In this document: positions 8,712 through 16,907 of the stretch, piece by piece
Numbering within the stretch: the stretch's first letter is position 1
Layout of the letters: every line of letters begins with the position of its first letter
Assembly (NCBI RefSeq): GCF_014647515.1
Contig: NZ_BMPI01000003.1
Span: 107,322-171,321, forward strand
DNA from: Dactylosporangium sucinum
GTDB taxonomy: Bacteria; Actinomycetota; Actinomycetes; Mycobacteriales; Micromonosporaceae
Length of the DNA: 64,000 nucleotides
Direction of reading: 5' to 3'
Position numbers and translations under genes: made by a program
The notes under the pieces: model-generated
Database searches by the model: none
Seen by the model: the letters and a program-made list of their open reading frames with translations, nothing else
What the model was told of the DNA's origin: nothing

Positions 8712-8853
8712 ATCAGGGGTTGGTTGCGAAGCGCGTTGACCACGGACGTCGACGGCTCGCCGTCCGGCCGCATCGTCACCAGCACGGCCAGCCAGTGCTC
8801 GCGCGCGCCCAACTCGGCCACCCGCCGAAGCCCGTCCTCGATCCCCGTTACGC
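8708..8853 (-). pseudogene. Fragment of a PPOX-class (pyridoxamine-phosphate-oxidase-like) F420 enzyme
   Basis: The leftward reading from 8853 gives GIEDGLRRVAELGAREHWL, then AVLVTMRPDGEPSTSVVN, followed by an abrupt stop at 8708. This matches the beginning of actinobacterial PPOX-fold flavin/F420 oxidoreductases, which normally continue for another 80-100 residues. The expected start codon has become GTA and the body of the protein is absent. The stop sits on the stop codon of the sigma gene. I read it as a decayed 5' remnant. Confidence 0.55.
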
Positions 8854-8892
8854 CGCCACGATACGCCGGTTGCCGGTGACGGGCGGCGGCCG

Positions 8893-9318
8893 CTAGGAGT
8901 CCGCGATCTTCACCAGGGCCGCGCGCAGGCGGGCCAGGTCGTCGGCGCCGAGCAGGGCCGCGAAGTCCTCGTCCACGGCGGACATCGCGGCCGGGGCCGC
9001 GGCCAGGAACGCGGTGCCGCGGGGGCTCAGCGCGGCGACCACGGCCCGCTGGTCGCCCGGGTCCGGACGGGTCGCCAGGTAGCCGAGGGATTCCAGCTCG
9101 CGGACCAGCCGGCCGGCCATCTGGCGGGTCATCCCGGCCTTGGCCGCCAGGTCGGTGATCCGCATCTCCGCGTCCTCGGCCAGCGCCGTGAGCACCGGGA
9201 CGTGGCCGAGGCGGACGTCCGCGTAGCCGCTCGCCTGGAGCCGGGCCAGCGACGCCGCCTGGGCGCGGCGGTGGGCATGCAGCAGCAGCCGGCCGATCGG
9301 CAGATCATCGTCGGGCAT
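8893..9318 (-). CDS. MarR-family transcriptional regulator
   Basis: The 141-residue protein has the MarR winged helix (MRITDLAAKAGMTRQMAGRLVRELESLG, of which the recognition helix is about residues 62-80; wing RPDPGDQRA). MarR proteins bind palindromes as dimers and usually repress a neighbouring gene until an aromatic ligand or oxidant binds. The divergent cupin gene starts 47 bp away, and the gap contains two palindromic sites. Auto-repression plus cupin control is the natural inference. Confidence 0.85.
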   Translation of the reverse strand: MPDDDLPIGRLLLHAHRRAQAASLARLQASGYADVRLGHVPVLTALAEDAEMRITDLAAKAGMTRQMAGRLVRELESLGYLATRPDPGDQRAVVAALSPRGTAFLAAAPAAMSAVDEDFAALLGADDLARLRAALVKIADS

Positions 9319-9320
9319 AC

Positions 9321-9361
9321 GAAACCCCGTTTACAAAATGAGAAACCTGGTTTAGTTTCTC
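9321..9361. promoter_or_regulatory. Paired palindromes between marR and the cupin gene
   Basis: AAAC-ccc-GTTT lies at 9322-9332. A nested site follows, with outer arms GAGAAAC (9340-9346) and GTTTCTC (9355-9361) and an inner AAACC-t-GGTTT at 9343-9353. The spacing and position between two divergent start codons fit a MarR dimer operator controlling both genes. Confidence 0.6.
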
Positions 9362-9365
9362 TCCC

Positions 9366-9749
9366 ATGACTTCCGCAGTGAGTATCGTGCGTGCGGCCGA
9401 CGCGCCGCGCTTCGAGTTCGGCGGCGCGCGGTTCACCGTGTTCGCCGGCCCGTCCAACGGCTCCGCGCAGCAGTGCGTCTGGCGCCTCACCGTGCCCGCC
9501 GGGCGCGACTCCACCCCGCACACCATCGACCGTGACGAGGTGTTCATCGTTCTGTCCGGGCAGGTCCGCGTCACGCCGGACGGCGACCTGCTCGGCCCCG
9601 GCGACTCGGCGGTCGTCCCGGCCGGGGCGCCGATCGCCGTGGCCAACCCGACCGGCGAGCCGGCGGAGGTGTACGTCGCGCTGCCGGCCGGCTTCACCGC
9701 CTACGGGGCCGACGGGGCGGTGATCGGCACGCCGCCCTGGGCCGCCTGA
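9366..9749 (+). CDS. Small cupin-domain protein
   Basis: This 127-residue single-domain beta-barrel protein has the two cupin motifs: PAGRDSTPHTIDRDEVFIVLSG near residues 40-61 (split here as PAGRDSTPH and DEVFIVLSG) and GDSAVVPAGAPIAVAN later. The metal-ligand set is incomplete by eye (one His, one Asp/Glu), so enzymatic activity is uncertain. It is divergent from the MarR gene and probably repressed by it. The 3' end overlaps the convergent araC gene by 49 bp. Confidence 0.75.
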   Translation: MTSAVSIVRAADAPRFEFGGARFTVFAGPSNGSAQQCVWRLTVPAGRDSTPHTIDRDEVFIVLSGQVRVTPDGDLLGPGDSAVVPAGAPIAVANPTGEPAEVYVALPAGFTAYGADGAVIGTPPWAA

Positions 9750-10528
9750 GCCGCGTACGCGCCCGGCGTCACGCCGAGGTGGCGCCGGAAGTGGCGGTGC
9801 AGGTGGGCCTGGTCGTGGAAGCCGGCCAGCGCCGCCGCCTCGGCCGGCCGCGCGCCGGACAGCAGTAGCCGGCGGGCGTGCTCGATGCGCCGGCTCACGA
9901 GGTACCGATGGGGCGGCAGGCCGAACGTGGACGTGAACGCGCGGACCAGGTGGCCAGGGTGGCTGCCCAGCAGGGATCCGGCTTCCCGCAGGGTGATTCC
10001 CTCGGCGGTACGGGCATCGAGCAGCTCGCGCAGGCCGTCCGCCAGGCGACGGGGCAGCGGTACCGCCGGATCGGCGTGATGCCGGTCCAGATGCGCCTGC
10101 AATCGGCCGCGGATGAGGGCGAGCCGGCTCTCGGCCTCCAACTCGTCGCCGGGGCGCAATGCCTCGTGCAGCTGGTGGATGCGCCGGCGCAGCAGCGGGT
10201 CGTCGAAGCCGGGGTGGTCCACGGCCGCCCCGGCCAGGCGGGTGTCGAGGATGTCGGGCTCGAGGTACACGACCCGCTTGCGGAACCCGCGGTCGGTCGC
10301 GGCGCGGCCGTTGTGCGGCACGTTCGGCGGCAGGATGGTGACGCTCGCGCCGGCCGCGCCGCGGCGGTGGCGGTCGAGGTCGAAGCGGATCGCGCCGTCG
10401 TCGACGATGAGCAGCGTCCAGGCGTCGTGGACGTGCAGCGGATACGCGTGGTCGACGAAGTGCGCGTGGAACACCTCGGTGACGCCGGGGACCGTCGGGC
10501 GCCAGGCCGTGACCAGCTCGGTGGTCAT
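9701..10528 (-). CDS. AraC-family transcriptional regulator with N-terminal cupin
   Basis: The 275-residue protein begins with an AraC-type cupin sensor (FHAHFVDHAYPLHVHD, LPPNVPHNG). It ends with the double helix-turn-helix of AraC/XylS proteins (LREAGSLLGSHPGHLVRAF and AALAGFHDQAHLHRHFRRH). I chose the ATG at 10528; an ATG five codons upstream is also possible. A small inverted repeat, TGTAC-GTACA at 10528-10542, overlaps the start. It faces the DUF2000 gene across about 50 bp, a common arrangement for this regulator type, so DUF2000 is its probable target. Confidence 0.85.
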   Translation of the reverse strand: MTTELVTAWRPTVPGVTEVFHAHFVDHAYPLHVHDAWTLLIVDDGAIRFDLDRHRRGAAGASVTILPPNVPHNGRAATDRGFRKRVVYLEPDILDTRLAGAAVDHPGFDDPLLRRRIHQLHEALRPGDELEAESRLALIRGRLQAHLDRHHADPAVPLPRRLADGLRELLDARTAEGITLREAGSLLGSHPGHLVRAFTSTFGLPPHRYLVSRRIEHARRLLLSGARPAEAAALAGFHDQAHLHRHFRRHLGVTPGAYAAQAAQGGVPITAPSAP

Positions 10529-10578
10529 GTACACAACGTACAAGACGGGCCCGCTCGCGCGAGGGCACCGTGAGGTGC

Positions 10579-10995
10579 ATGACCTCCTCCTTTCCCACCA
10601 AGATCGCCGTACTGCTCCGCGACGACCTGGCGGTCTGGCAGCGGCTCAACGTCACCGCATTCGTCGTCAGCGGTATCGCGGGCACCCAGCCCTCGCTGCT
10701 CGGTTCGGACTACTCGGACGCGGACGGCACCCCGTACCTGCCGATGTTCGGTCAGCCGGTGATGATCTTCGAGGGTGCCTTCGAGACGCTTCGCGCGGCA
10801 CACGCGCGGGCCGTCGAGCGGGGCGTCGCGTGTGCAGTTTTCACGGAGGAGCTCTTCAAGACCGGCAACGACGACGACAATCGCGCGGCCGTCCGGGCGG
10901 TGCCGCGCGCTGAGCTGCGGCTCGTCGGACTCGCCGTGCACGGGCCGAAAAACTCCGTGGACCGGATCCTGAAAGGGGCCCGACTGCACGGTTAG
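10579..10995 (+). CDS. DUF2000-family protein
   Basis: The 138-residue protein matches DUF2000, a small family with an opening KIAVLLRDDLAVWQRLNVTA and a later FTEELFKTGNDDDN. Structures of relatives resemble peptidyl-tRNA hydrolase 2, but no activity is established. GTG at 10570 is an alternative start. It is divergent from the AraC regulator and its stop is one base before the ATG of the condensation-domain gene. An AraC-controlled two-gene unit is therefore likely. Confidence 0.8.
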   Translation: MTSSFPTKIAVLLRDDLAVWQRLNVTAFVVSGIAGTQPSLLGSDYSDADGTPYLPMFGQPVMIFEGAFETLRAAHARAVERGVACAVFTEELFKTGNDDDNRAAVRAVPRAELRLVGLAVHGPKNSVDRILKGARLHG

Positions 10996-10996
10996 T

Positions 10997-12364
10997 ATGC
11001 GGCTGCCCACCCCACGCGAGGAGGCCGCCATCGTCGAGCGTCTGGAGGTCCCGTTCGAGGGGGACGGCGCCGGTCGCGGCCCGCTCTCGTGGGGCCAGAT
11101 CGAGAGCTGGAACGCGATCCGCACGCTCGGCCACTGGATGCCGCTGGGCGGCGCGGTGGAACTGGAGCCCGGCACGACGCTCGAGGACGTGCTCGACGAG
11201 CTGCGCTGGCACATGTGCCGGCACGTGACGCTGCGGACGCTGCTGCGGTTCGACGGGGAGACGCCGACGCAGGAGGTCTTCGGCTCCGGCTCGCTGACGG
11301 TCCTGGTCTATGACGACCTCGACGTCGGCTCGGTCGTGGACGCGTACCGCGACCGCCCGCTCGACTTCGCCGTCGAGTGGCCGATCCGCGCCGCCGTGAT
11401 CCGGCGCGACGGCGAGCCCACGCACCTGGTGGCGCTGCTGTCACACTTCGCGACCGACGGGGCTGGCGCGCAGATCATGCTCCGCGAGGTGCGGGAGCGG
11501 CCGGCGACGCCCGTCGAGGGGCTGGCGCCGCTCGCGCAGGCGCGCTGGCAGGAGTCGCCGGCCGGGCGCCGGCAGAACACGGGCGCGCAGCGGCACTTCG
11601 AGGCGGTCCTGCGGGCGATGCCGCCGGTGCGGTTCCCCGTGCCCGCGGCGCCGGCCAGCCCGCGGTACTGGCGGGGCGTCCTCGACTCGGTGGCCCTGGA
11701 CCTGGCCCTGCGCGTGCTCACCGCGCGGCTGGACGTGGACCCGGCGGCGACGCTGCTCGCGGTGTTCGCCGCGGCGGTCGGCGAGACCTCGGGCCTCACG
11801 CCGGTCGTGGTGCGGCCGGTGGTGAGCAACCGCTTCCGCGCCGGCCTGGCCGGCGTGGTGTGCACGGCGACGCAGGCCGGCCTGTGCCTGATCGACACGT
11901 CCGGTCCGTTCGACGAGGTCGTGGACCGGGCGCGGCGGGCGGCGCTGTCCGGGTTCAAGCACGCGTACTTCGACCAGCGCGACCTGTGGGCGTCGGTCAC
12001 CCGGATCGGTGCCGAGCGAGGCTCCGAACTGCAGATCGGCTGCTTCCTGAACGACCGCCGCGGCGCGGTGCCGATGGACTCGCCGTCGCTCGACGACCTG
12101 CCGCCGTCGCTCGACGACCTGCCGCCGTCGCTCGCCGACCTGCCGCCGTCGTCGTTCACCTGGATCACGCGCCAGGACCATCCCGGCTTGGAGCCGCTGA
12201 TCCTCGACGTGGAGTCGCTCGCCGAGGGCCTGCGGCTGACCGTGCACACCGACACGCGGTGGGTCGCGCCGGCCGACTCCGAGCGGCTGTTGTGGGCGAT
12301 GGAGGAGATCGCGCTGCGGGAGTGTCCACCTTCGCCGGCGCCCGTTCGCCCCTTGGGTGAATGA
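10997..12364 (+). CDS. Stand-alone condensation-domain (NRPS/acyltransferase-like) protein
   Basis: The 455-residue protein is a free condensation domain of the chloramphenicol-acetyltransferase-like fold (LSWGQIESWNAIRTLG at the start). The active-site motif, normally HHxxxDG, reads SHFATDG near residue 150. The second, catalytic His and the DG are kept, while the first His is Ser. No adenylation or carrier-protein genes are nearby, so it may act in trans or on a small-molecule acyl donor. An in-frame run near residues 358-380 repeats the heptad PPSLDDL three times. It directly follows DUF2000. Confidence 0.78.
   Translation: MRLPTPREEAAIVERLEVPFEGDGAGRGPLSWGQIESWNAIRTLGHWMPLGGAVELEPGTTLEDVLDELRWHMCRHVTLRTLLRFDGETPTQEVFGSGSLTVLVYDDLDVGSVVDAYRDRPLDFAVEWPIRAAVIRRDGEPTHLVALLSHFATDGAGAQIMLREVRERPATPVEGLAPLAQARWQESPAGRRQNTGAQRHFEAVLRAMPPVRFPVPAAPASPRYWRGVLDSVALDLALRVLTARLDVDPAATLLAVFAAAVGETSGLTPVVVRPVVSNRFRAGLAGVVCTATQAGLCLIDTSGPFDEVVDRARRAALSGFKHAYFDQRDLWASVTRIGAERGSELQIGCFLNDRRGAVPMDSPSLDDLPPSLDDLPPSLADLPPSSFTWITRQDHPGLEPLILDVESLAEGLRLTVHTDTRWVAPADSERLLWAMEEIALRECPPSPAPVRPLGE
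12085..12153 (+). repeat. In-frame 21-bp minisatellite in the condensation gene
   Basis: Three consecutive 21-bp units encode PPSLDDL, PPSLDDL and PPSLADL, followed by a partial PPSS. The units are almost identical at DNA level. This points to recent slippage; any change in copy number would keep the frame. Confidence 0.8.
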
Positions 12365-12437
12365 CCCGCGGGCCTGGCTCCTGGTGACGGCCCGCCACCG
12401 CGCCGCGGACCTGATCCGCCGGGAGACCGGCGCATAC
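12357..12437 (+). pseudogene. Fragment of an ECF sigma factor (region 2)
   Basis: Starting at the GTG overlapping the previous stop, the reading NDPRAWLLVTARHRAADLIR matches the C-terminal half of sigma region 2 in ECF/SigJ-like factors. The similarity ends after about 26 codons, and neither region 4 nor the start of region 2 is present. I take it as a remnant left by a deletion. From here to 12683 (about 250 bp) I see no further gene. Confidence 0.5.
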
Positions 12438-12683
12438 CTAGTCCTGCAGGCCGTCGCGACGCCCGGGCAAGGAGGCCCCTGTCTCGTCGAGATCCCCGGC
12501 CGCGTCTCCTACCAGGAGTCCGCGACCGTCGCCCCCGACGAGACACGGCACGGCGCTCACCCCGCCGGCCCCGCTGTTCCCACCTCCGGACGGGATCGCG
12601 TCGCCCTCGTCCTCGGGCTCGGTGCCGTTGTCGCCCTCGCGCGGCGACGACGTCCTGCGCACGTCGCTGACCGGTCGGGGCGG

Positions 12684-13229
12684 TCAGCCGACCGTGCTCT
12701 CCTCGAGCCAGGCGCGCCCGGCGGGTGCGGCCACGTGCCCGTGCAGGGTGATCGCCGCCTGGTACCGCGCGGCGAGCGCCCCGACCACCCCGGCCAGATC
12801 GTCGCCGGCCTCCTCGCCGAGGAGGTGGCCCGCCTCGGTCCGGTTCGGCGTGAGCACGATCGGCTGCGGGCTGCTCTTGGGCAGTTCGGGCTGCGGGCCG
12901 CCGTTGGGCAGTTCGGGCCGGCACCTTCCCGGCGAGGCTGCCCTCGTCGGTCTCGGGCAGGCCGACGACCTTCGCCTCGGGCACGGCGATGCTCAGCGCG
13001 GCGGCGGTGCTGGCGGCGACGGCGAGCTGGCGGCGAAGGCGAGCTGTAATCGGCCGGCCCCGGCGCGCAGGGCGGCGATCCCGGCGAGCAGCACCCCGCC
13101 CGGCGTGTCCCGCGACCCGCCGATGACGAGCACGGTCCCGCGGCGCTCCTTGTCGCCTTCCCCTCCCGGCAGCGGCCACCGCCGCAGCAGCCCCGGCGTG
13201 ATGATGGTGGTGTCAGACCGGCTCGGCAT
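12684..13229 (-). pseudogene. nnrD: nnrD-like ADP-dependent NAD(P)H-hydrate dehydratase, frameshifted and internally deleted
   Basis: The 5' part (ITPGLLRRWPLP, GTVLVIGGSRDTPGG, AALRAGAGRLQLA) is typical of NnrD, which repairs hydrated NAD(P)H. Around 13045 the frame shifts and the family sequence resumes (AASTAAALSIAVPEAKVVGL, GLPETDEGSL). A scar at about 12863-12928 follows, containing two copies of TTGGGCAGTTCGGGC 27 bp apart. The third piece (VLTPNRTEAGHLLGEE, ITLHGHVAAP) runs to a natural-looking stop at 12684. Intact NnrD is about 280 residues; about 100 central ones, including the main dehydratase core, are missing. Its start overlaps the histidine phosphatase stop by 17 bp, so the two were once coupled. 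Confidence 0.75.
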
Positions 13230-13941
13230 TCACGTCCTCCTGCCGAGTCGGTGCCGCACCATACCGGCGGAGGTGGTCGACGGCGTTGAACCACTCGGCC
13301 CGCAGCACCCCGTCCTCGGCCCGCCAGCTGCTGATCGACCCGTTCGCCATCGTGGTGGCGTGGGCGATGCCGAGCAGCTCCGACTCGGTGAGCCCTTCGA
13401 TCAGGTATCGCACCAGCAGTACCACTGCCTCGTGACCGACGAGGAGCACACGCCCGCCGGGGTGCTCCTCGCGGACGTCCCGCAGGAGGCTGCGGATCCG
13501 CAGGAGGACGTCCGTCCATGATTCGCCGCCGGGCGGGCGGTAGTAGAACTTGCCGAGCCGTCTTCGCCGCGCCGCCTCGTCGGGCAGCCGCGCCTCGACC
13601 CCGCGGGCGGTCAGCAGGTCGAGCACGCCGAGCTCGCGGTCGCGGAGCCGCTCGTCGTAGACGACCCGCACGCCGGTCCCGTCGAGGGCGATCTCGGCGG
13701 TCTGGCGCGTCCGCAGGTACGGCGACACGACCGCCACGTCGGGCCGGTCGTCCGGCGGCAGCTCCCGCAGCCACCGGTTGACGGCCGCCGCCTGGTCGCG
13801 CCCGAGGTCGGACAGCGGCACATCGGCATCCCGCTCCGCGATGTCGATGACGTCGAGTCCGCCGGCCTCGGCCTCCTGGGCCAGGACGTTGCCGGTGCTC
13901 TGCCCGTGCCGCACCACACCCAGCCATCGCAGCTCCGCCAT
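13213..13941 (-). CDS. Histidine phosphatase family protein
   Basis: The 242-residue enzyme has the phosphoglycerate-mutase-like RHG motif at residues 11-13 (VVRHGQSTGN) with the catalytic His. It also has the second-half GHEAVVLLVRYL with the other active-site His. Members remove phosphate from small molecules or proteins; the substrate is not evident. The gene overlaps the start of the nnrD remnant, so translation was probably coupled. Confidence 0.88.
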   Translation of the reverse strand: MAELRWLGVVRHGQSTGNVLAQEAEAGGLDVIDIAERDADVPLSDLGRDQAAAVNRWLRELPPDDRPDVAVVSPYLRTRQTAEIALDGTGVRVVYDERLRDRELGVLDLLTARGVEARLPDEAARRRRLGKFYYRPPGGESWTDVLLRIRSLLRDVREEHPGGRVLLVGHEAVVLLVRYLIEGLTESELLGIAHATTMANGSISSWRAEDGVLRAEWFNAVDHLRRYGAAPTRQEDVNAEPV

Positions 13942-13999
13942 GGCGCCCCCGTACCCTTCCCGATCGGCTCCTATGCACCGTCCCCGCAGCGCGCCGGGC

Positions 14000-14422
14000 C
14001 TACGCGCCCTGCTGGGTGCGGAGCAGCCCGGCGAACTCCGGATAGCTCACGTCGGACTTGGGTAACAGCCCCGCCTCCACCAGAGCCGGACCCAGTTCCG
14101 CCCGCACCGCCGGGTCGCGTGTCTCCAGGCCGAACTGGATGATCTCCGCCGCCACGTCGGTCGTTCCCGCGCGGAAGATCGTGCCGCTGTCGACCTGATA
14201 CAGCCAGGCGTCGTAGCGGTCCTCGGAACCGTCGACCACCCGCCACAGGTTGCAGAAGCCCAGGAAGCTCCGCTCGTCGTCCGGGTCGTCGACGAGCCGG
14301 GCGGCGGCGTCGAGGTCCTCCCCGTCGTACAGCTTCCCGGCGGCCCGGAGCTGGTCGCGCTGGACCGGCGTCAGGTCGGCGACGCCGGTGATTTCTCGTT
14401 CGTCCGTGAAGCGGCTCGGCAT
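14000..14422 (-). CDS. Conserved hypothetical protein
   Basis: The 140-residue, acidic, soluble protein has no signal peptide or membrane segment. It contains FLGFCNLWRVVDG and YDAWLYQVDSGTIFRAG. I do not recognise a characterised family. It is a single leftward gene between the histidine phosphatase and the rightward hydrolase, with about 130 bp of free sequence upstream. Confidence 0.6.
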   Translation of the reverse strand: MPSRFTDEREITGVADLTPVQRDQLRAAGKLYDGEDLDAAARLVDDPDDERSFLGFCNLWRVVDGSEDRYDAWLYQVDSGTIFRAGTTDVAAEIIQFGLETRDPAVRAELGPALVEAGLLPKSDVSYPEFAGLLRTQQGA

Positions 14423-14552
14423 GTGCGAGAGCCAACCCGACGCCGGGGCCGGGCGTCAAACGGCCACGGAGCGCCGTGACGATCGGTACAACTCGCTTCA
14501 CTTTTCGTGGCTGGGCCGGAAAAGTGTCAGACCCGGCGGGCACGATGCGGGC

Positions 14553-15341
14553 ATGCATTTCGTCGCGCACGGCACGGGCACAACGGTGCTCGCCATCCAC
14601 GGCTGGACACCCGATCACCGCCTCATGCTCGGCTGCCTGGAGCCGCTCTTCGGGCGCCGCGCGGGCTATCGGCGGCTCTATCCGGACCTGCCGGGGATGG
14701 GCCGCACGCCGGCGCCGCCGTCGATCGCCGGCTCCGACGACATGCTCGGCGCGCTCGACGCGTTCGTCGCACGCGAGCTCGGCGACGCGCCGTTCCTGCT
14801 GATCGGCGAGTCGTATGGCGGCTATCTCGCCCGTGCCCTGGCCCGCGTGCGCCGGCCGCAGGTGCGCGGGCTGGCGCTCATCTGCCCGATCGGCACCGCC
14901 GTCGAGCACGCCGACCGCACGGTGCCGGCGCATCAGGTCCTGCGGCCGGACCCGGCGCTGGTGTCGGGGCTGGAGCCATGGCTGGCCGAGGAGTATGCGG
15001 GCATGGCGGTCGTGCAGACGCCGGAGACGCTGCGGCGCTGGCGCGAAGAGGTGCTCACGGGCCTCGACGCCGCCGACCACGAGGCGATGGCCCGCATCCG
15101 GCGGCGCTGGGTGCTGCGGCCCGCGCCGGAGGAGGGCCCGCCGTTCGAGCGGCCGACGCTGATCCTGACAGGTCGGCAGGACGCGAGCGTGGGCTACGTG
15201 GACCAGTTCGCGCTGCTGCCGCAGTATCCGCGGGCGACGTTCGCGGTGCTGGACGTCGCCGGGCACAACCTGCAGTTCGAGCAGCCGGCGCTCTTCGACG
15301 CGCTCATGGGCGAGTGGCTCGACCGGGTGGAGGCGGAGTGA
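14553..15341 (+). CDS. Alpha/beta-hydrolase
   Basis: The 262-residue enzyme has the alpha/beta-hydrolase landmarks. An HG oxyanion segment (AIHGWTPDH) is near residue 17, the nucleophile elbow is GESYGG near residue 90, a late acid lies in LTGRQDASVG, and the catalytic His is in AGHNLQFE. It probably hydrolyses an ester, lactone or amide in the cytoplasm; the substrate is unknown. No strong ribosome-binding site precedes the ATG. Confidence 0.85.
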   Translation: MHFVAHGTGTTVLAIHGWTPDHRLMLGCLEPLFGRRAGYRRLYPDLPGMGRTPAPPSIAGSDDMLGALDAFVARELGDAPFLLIGESYGGYLARALARVRRPQVRGLALICPIGTAVEHADRTVPAHQVLRPDPALVSGLEPWLAEEYAGMAVVQTPETLRRWREEVLTGLDAADHEAMARIRRRWVLRPAPEEGPPFERPTLILTGRQDASVGYVDQFALLPQYPRATFAVLDVAGHNLQFEQPALFDALMGEWLDRVEAE

Positions 15342-15421
15342 GCGCGCTGCTGCGGCTCCTGCGCCGATGGTGGCCGTTCGGGGCGACCGGCGCTGTTGTC
15401 GGGGCGGGTCCGTCGCGCTGG

Positions 15422-16810
15422 TCAGGCGGCCGGGGCCGGCTCGGCGGTCCTCGGTGGGCGGAGGGCGCCGGCGCTGAGGGCGACGAAGAGCGTGAGGAGC
15501 ACGGGGACGGCGAGCGCCACCGACAGCGGGACGGCGGCGGTGGCGGCGCCGATCAGCACGGGTCCGGCGAGGAAACCGGCGTAGCCCATGCTCACGACGC
15601 GGGCCAGGGCCTTGCCGGGGTTGGCCGGGTTGCGGGCGCTCGCGGTCGAGAAGACCTGCGGCGCGATGCACGCGAGACCGGCGCCGAGGCAGGCGAAGCC
15701 GGCCACGCCCGCGACCGGGTGCCGCAGCAGCAGGGCCACGCCGAGTCCGGCCGCGGCGACCAGCGCGCTGGCGCGCACCAGAAGCACCGGCCCCAGCAGC
15801 GCGGTCAGGCGGTCGCCGACGAGGCGGGCGCCGGTCATCGCGACGGCGAAGGCCGCGTAGCCGGCGGCCGCGAACCCGGCCGTGCCGCCCAGGGTGTCCC
15901 GCAGGTAGACGGCGCTCCAGTCGGCCGCCGCGCCCTCGCCCACCAGCGCGCAGAAGGCGAGCACGCCGAGCAGCCAGACCCCCTGCAGGCGGCCGTCGGG
16001 CAGCACCGCGGCCGAGGAAGCCGCGGCCGAGGAAGCCGCGGCGGGCGAGGTCTTGGCCAAGGCTCCGCCGGACCGCTCGGCGGTTGCGGGTCCGTCGCTC
16101 GGTGCGGGCTGGGCGGTCGGCGTGGGCTGGGCGGTCGGCGTGGGCTGGGTGGCCGGTGCGGATTGGGTGGTCGGCGTGGGCTGGTTGACGAGGGCGGGCT
16201 GGTCGGGGAGGGCGGGGTGCTCGGTGGCTGCGGGTGCCGGCGTCGTGCGGAGCGGGTTGCGGCGCAGCCAGGTCAGCGACCAGGACGCCAGGGCCAGCGT
16301 CAGGGCCGCGGTGACGAGGAAGGTTGCCCGGGCGGACCAGGTGAGGTGGGCGCACAGGCCGCCGAGGGCAGCGCCGGCGAAGCCGCCGATGCTGTAGACC
16401 GCGTGGTACGAGGAGATGATCGGCCGGCCGTAGGCCTGTTGAGTCCGCAGGGCATTGGCGTTCATGGCGATGTTCAGCACGCCGTGGTTGACGCCGAAGA
16501 CGAAGAGGGCGGCGGTGAGGGAGAGGAGTGCGGGGGAGTACGCGGTGGGGAGCAGCAGCAGCCCCTCGGCCAGCGCGGTGGGTGCGGCGACGCGCAGCGG
16601 GCCGAAGCGGTCGACCAGGCGGCCCGCGAGCTGCTGGCCGGTGATGGCGCCGGCGGCCAGGCCGAGGAGGGCGATGCTGAGGGTGCCGTCCGTGAGGGAC
16701 GCCGCGTCCTTGACCGCCGGCACCCGGGCCGTCCACACGCCGAGCGCCATGCCGAAGAGGAGAAAGAGGAGGCTGCCCGCGAACCGTGCGCGGCGAAGAT
16801 CGGCGGCCAC
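15422..16810 (-). CDS. MFS transporter with long Pro/Thr/Gln-rich central loop
   Basis: The product has about 12 helices and belongs to the YbjJ/fucose-permease-like MFS branch (LFLLFGMALGVWTARVPAVK, FGVNHGVLNIAMNANA). The loop between the two six-helix halves is unusually long. It contains repeated PTPTAQ and AAASS units encoded by 18-bp and 15-bp tandem DNA repeats around 16010-16170. I prefer the GTG at 16810, which leaves the usual short N-terminus; an ATG at 16873 is possible. Cargo is unknown. PadR lies upstream on the same strand beyond a tandem repeat and could be its regulator. Confidence 0.8.
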   Translation of the reverse strand: MAADLRRARFAGSLLFLLFGMALGVWTARVPAVKDAASLTDGTLSIALLGLAAGAITGQQLAGRLVDRFGPLRVAAPTALAEGLLLLPTAYSPALLSLTAALFVFGVNHGVLNIAMNANALRTQQAYGRPIISSYHAVYSIGGFAGAALGGLCAHLTWSARATFLVTAALTLALASWSLTWLRRNPLRTTPAPAATEHPALPDQPALVNQPTPTTQSAPATQPTPTAQPTPTAQPAPSDGPATAERSGGALAKTSPAAASSAAASSAAVLPDGRLQGVWLLGVLAFCALVGEGAAADWSAVYLRDTLGGTAGFAAAGYAAFAVAMTGARLVGDRLTALLGPVLLVRASALVAAAGLGVALLLRHPVAGVAGFACLGAGLACIAPQVFSTASARNPANPGKALARVVSMGYAGFLAGPVLIGAATAAVPLSVALAVPVLLTLFVALSAGALRPPRTAEPAPAA

Positions 16811-16907
16811 ACCGCACCGTACCCCGATGCCGTCGCAGCCGCCGCCCTGCGGCTCACCCGGCCGTCGAGCCACGCCACCCGCGACCGTCGCCGCGTTGCC
16901 CGCGCCC

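Noticed and set aside
10997..12364. NRPS biosynthetic cluster
   Set aside because: Only a free condensation domain is found; no adenylation, carrier or thioesterase genes are near.
12438..12683. A further gene between the sigma fragment and nnrD
   Set aside because: Frames on both strands are short and of low complexity; nothing recognisable.
15342..15421. Small gene starting at the GTGA overlap after the alpha/beta-hydrolase
   Set aside because: The frame runs into the antisense of the MFS gene and gives no recognisable protein.
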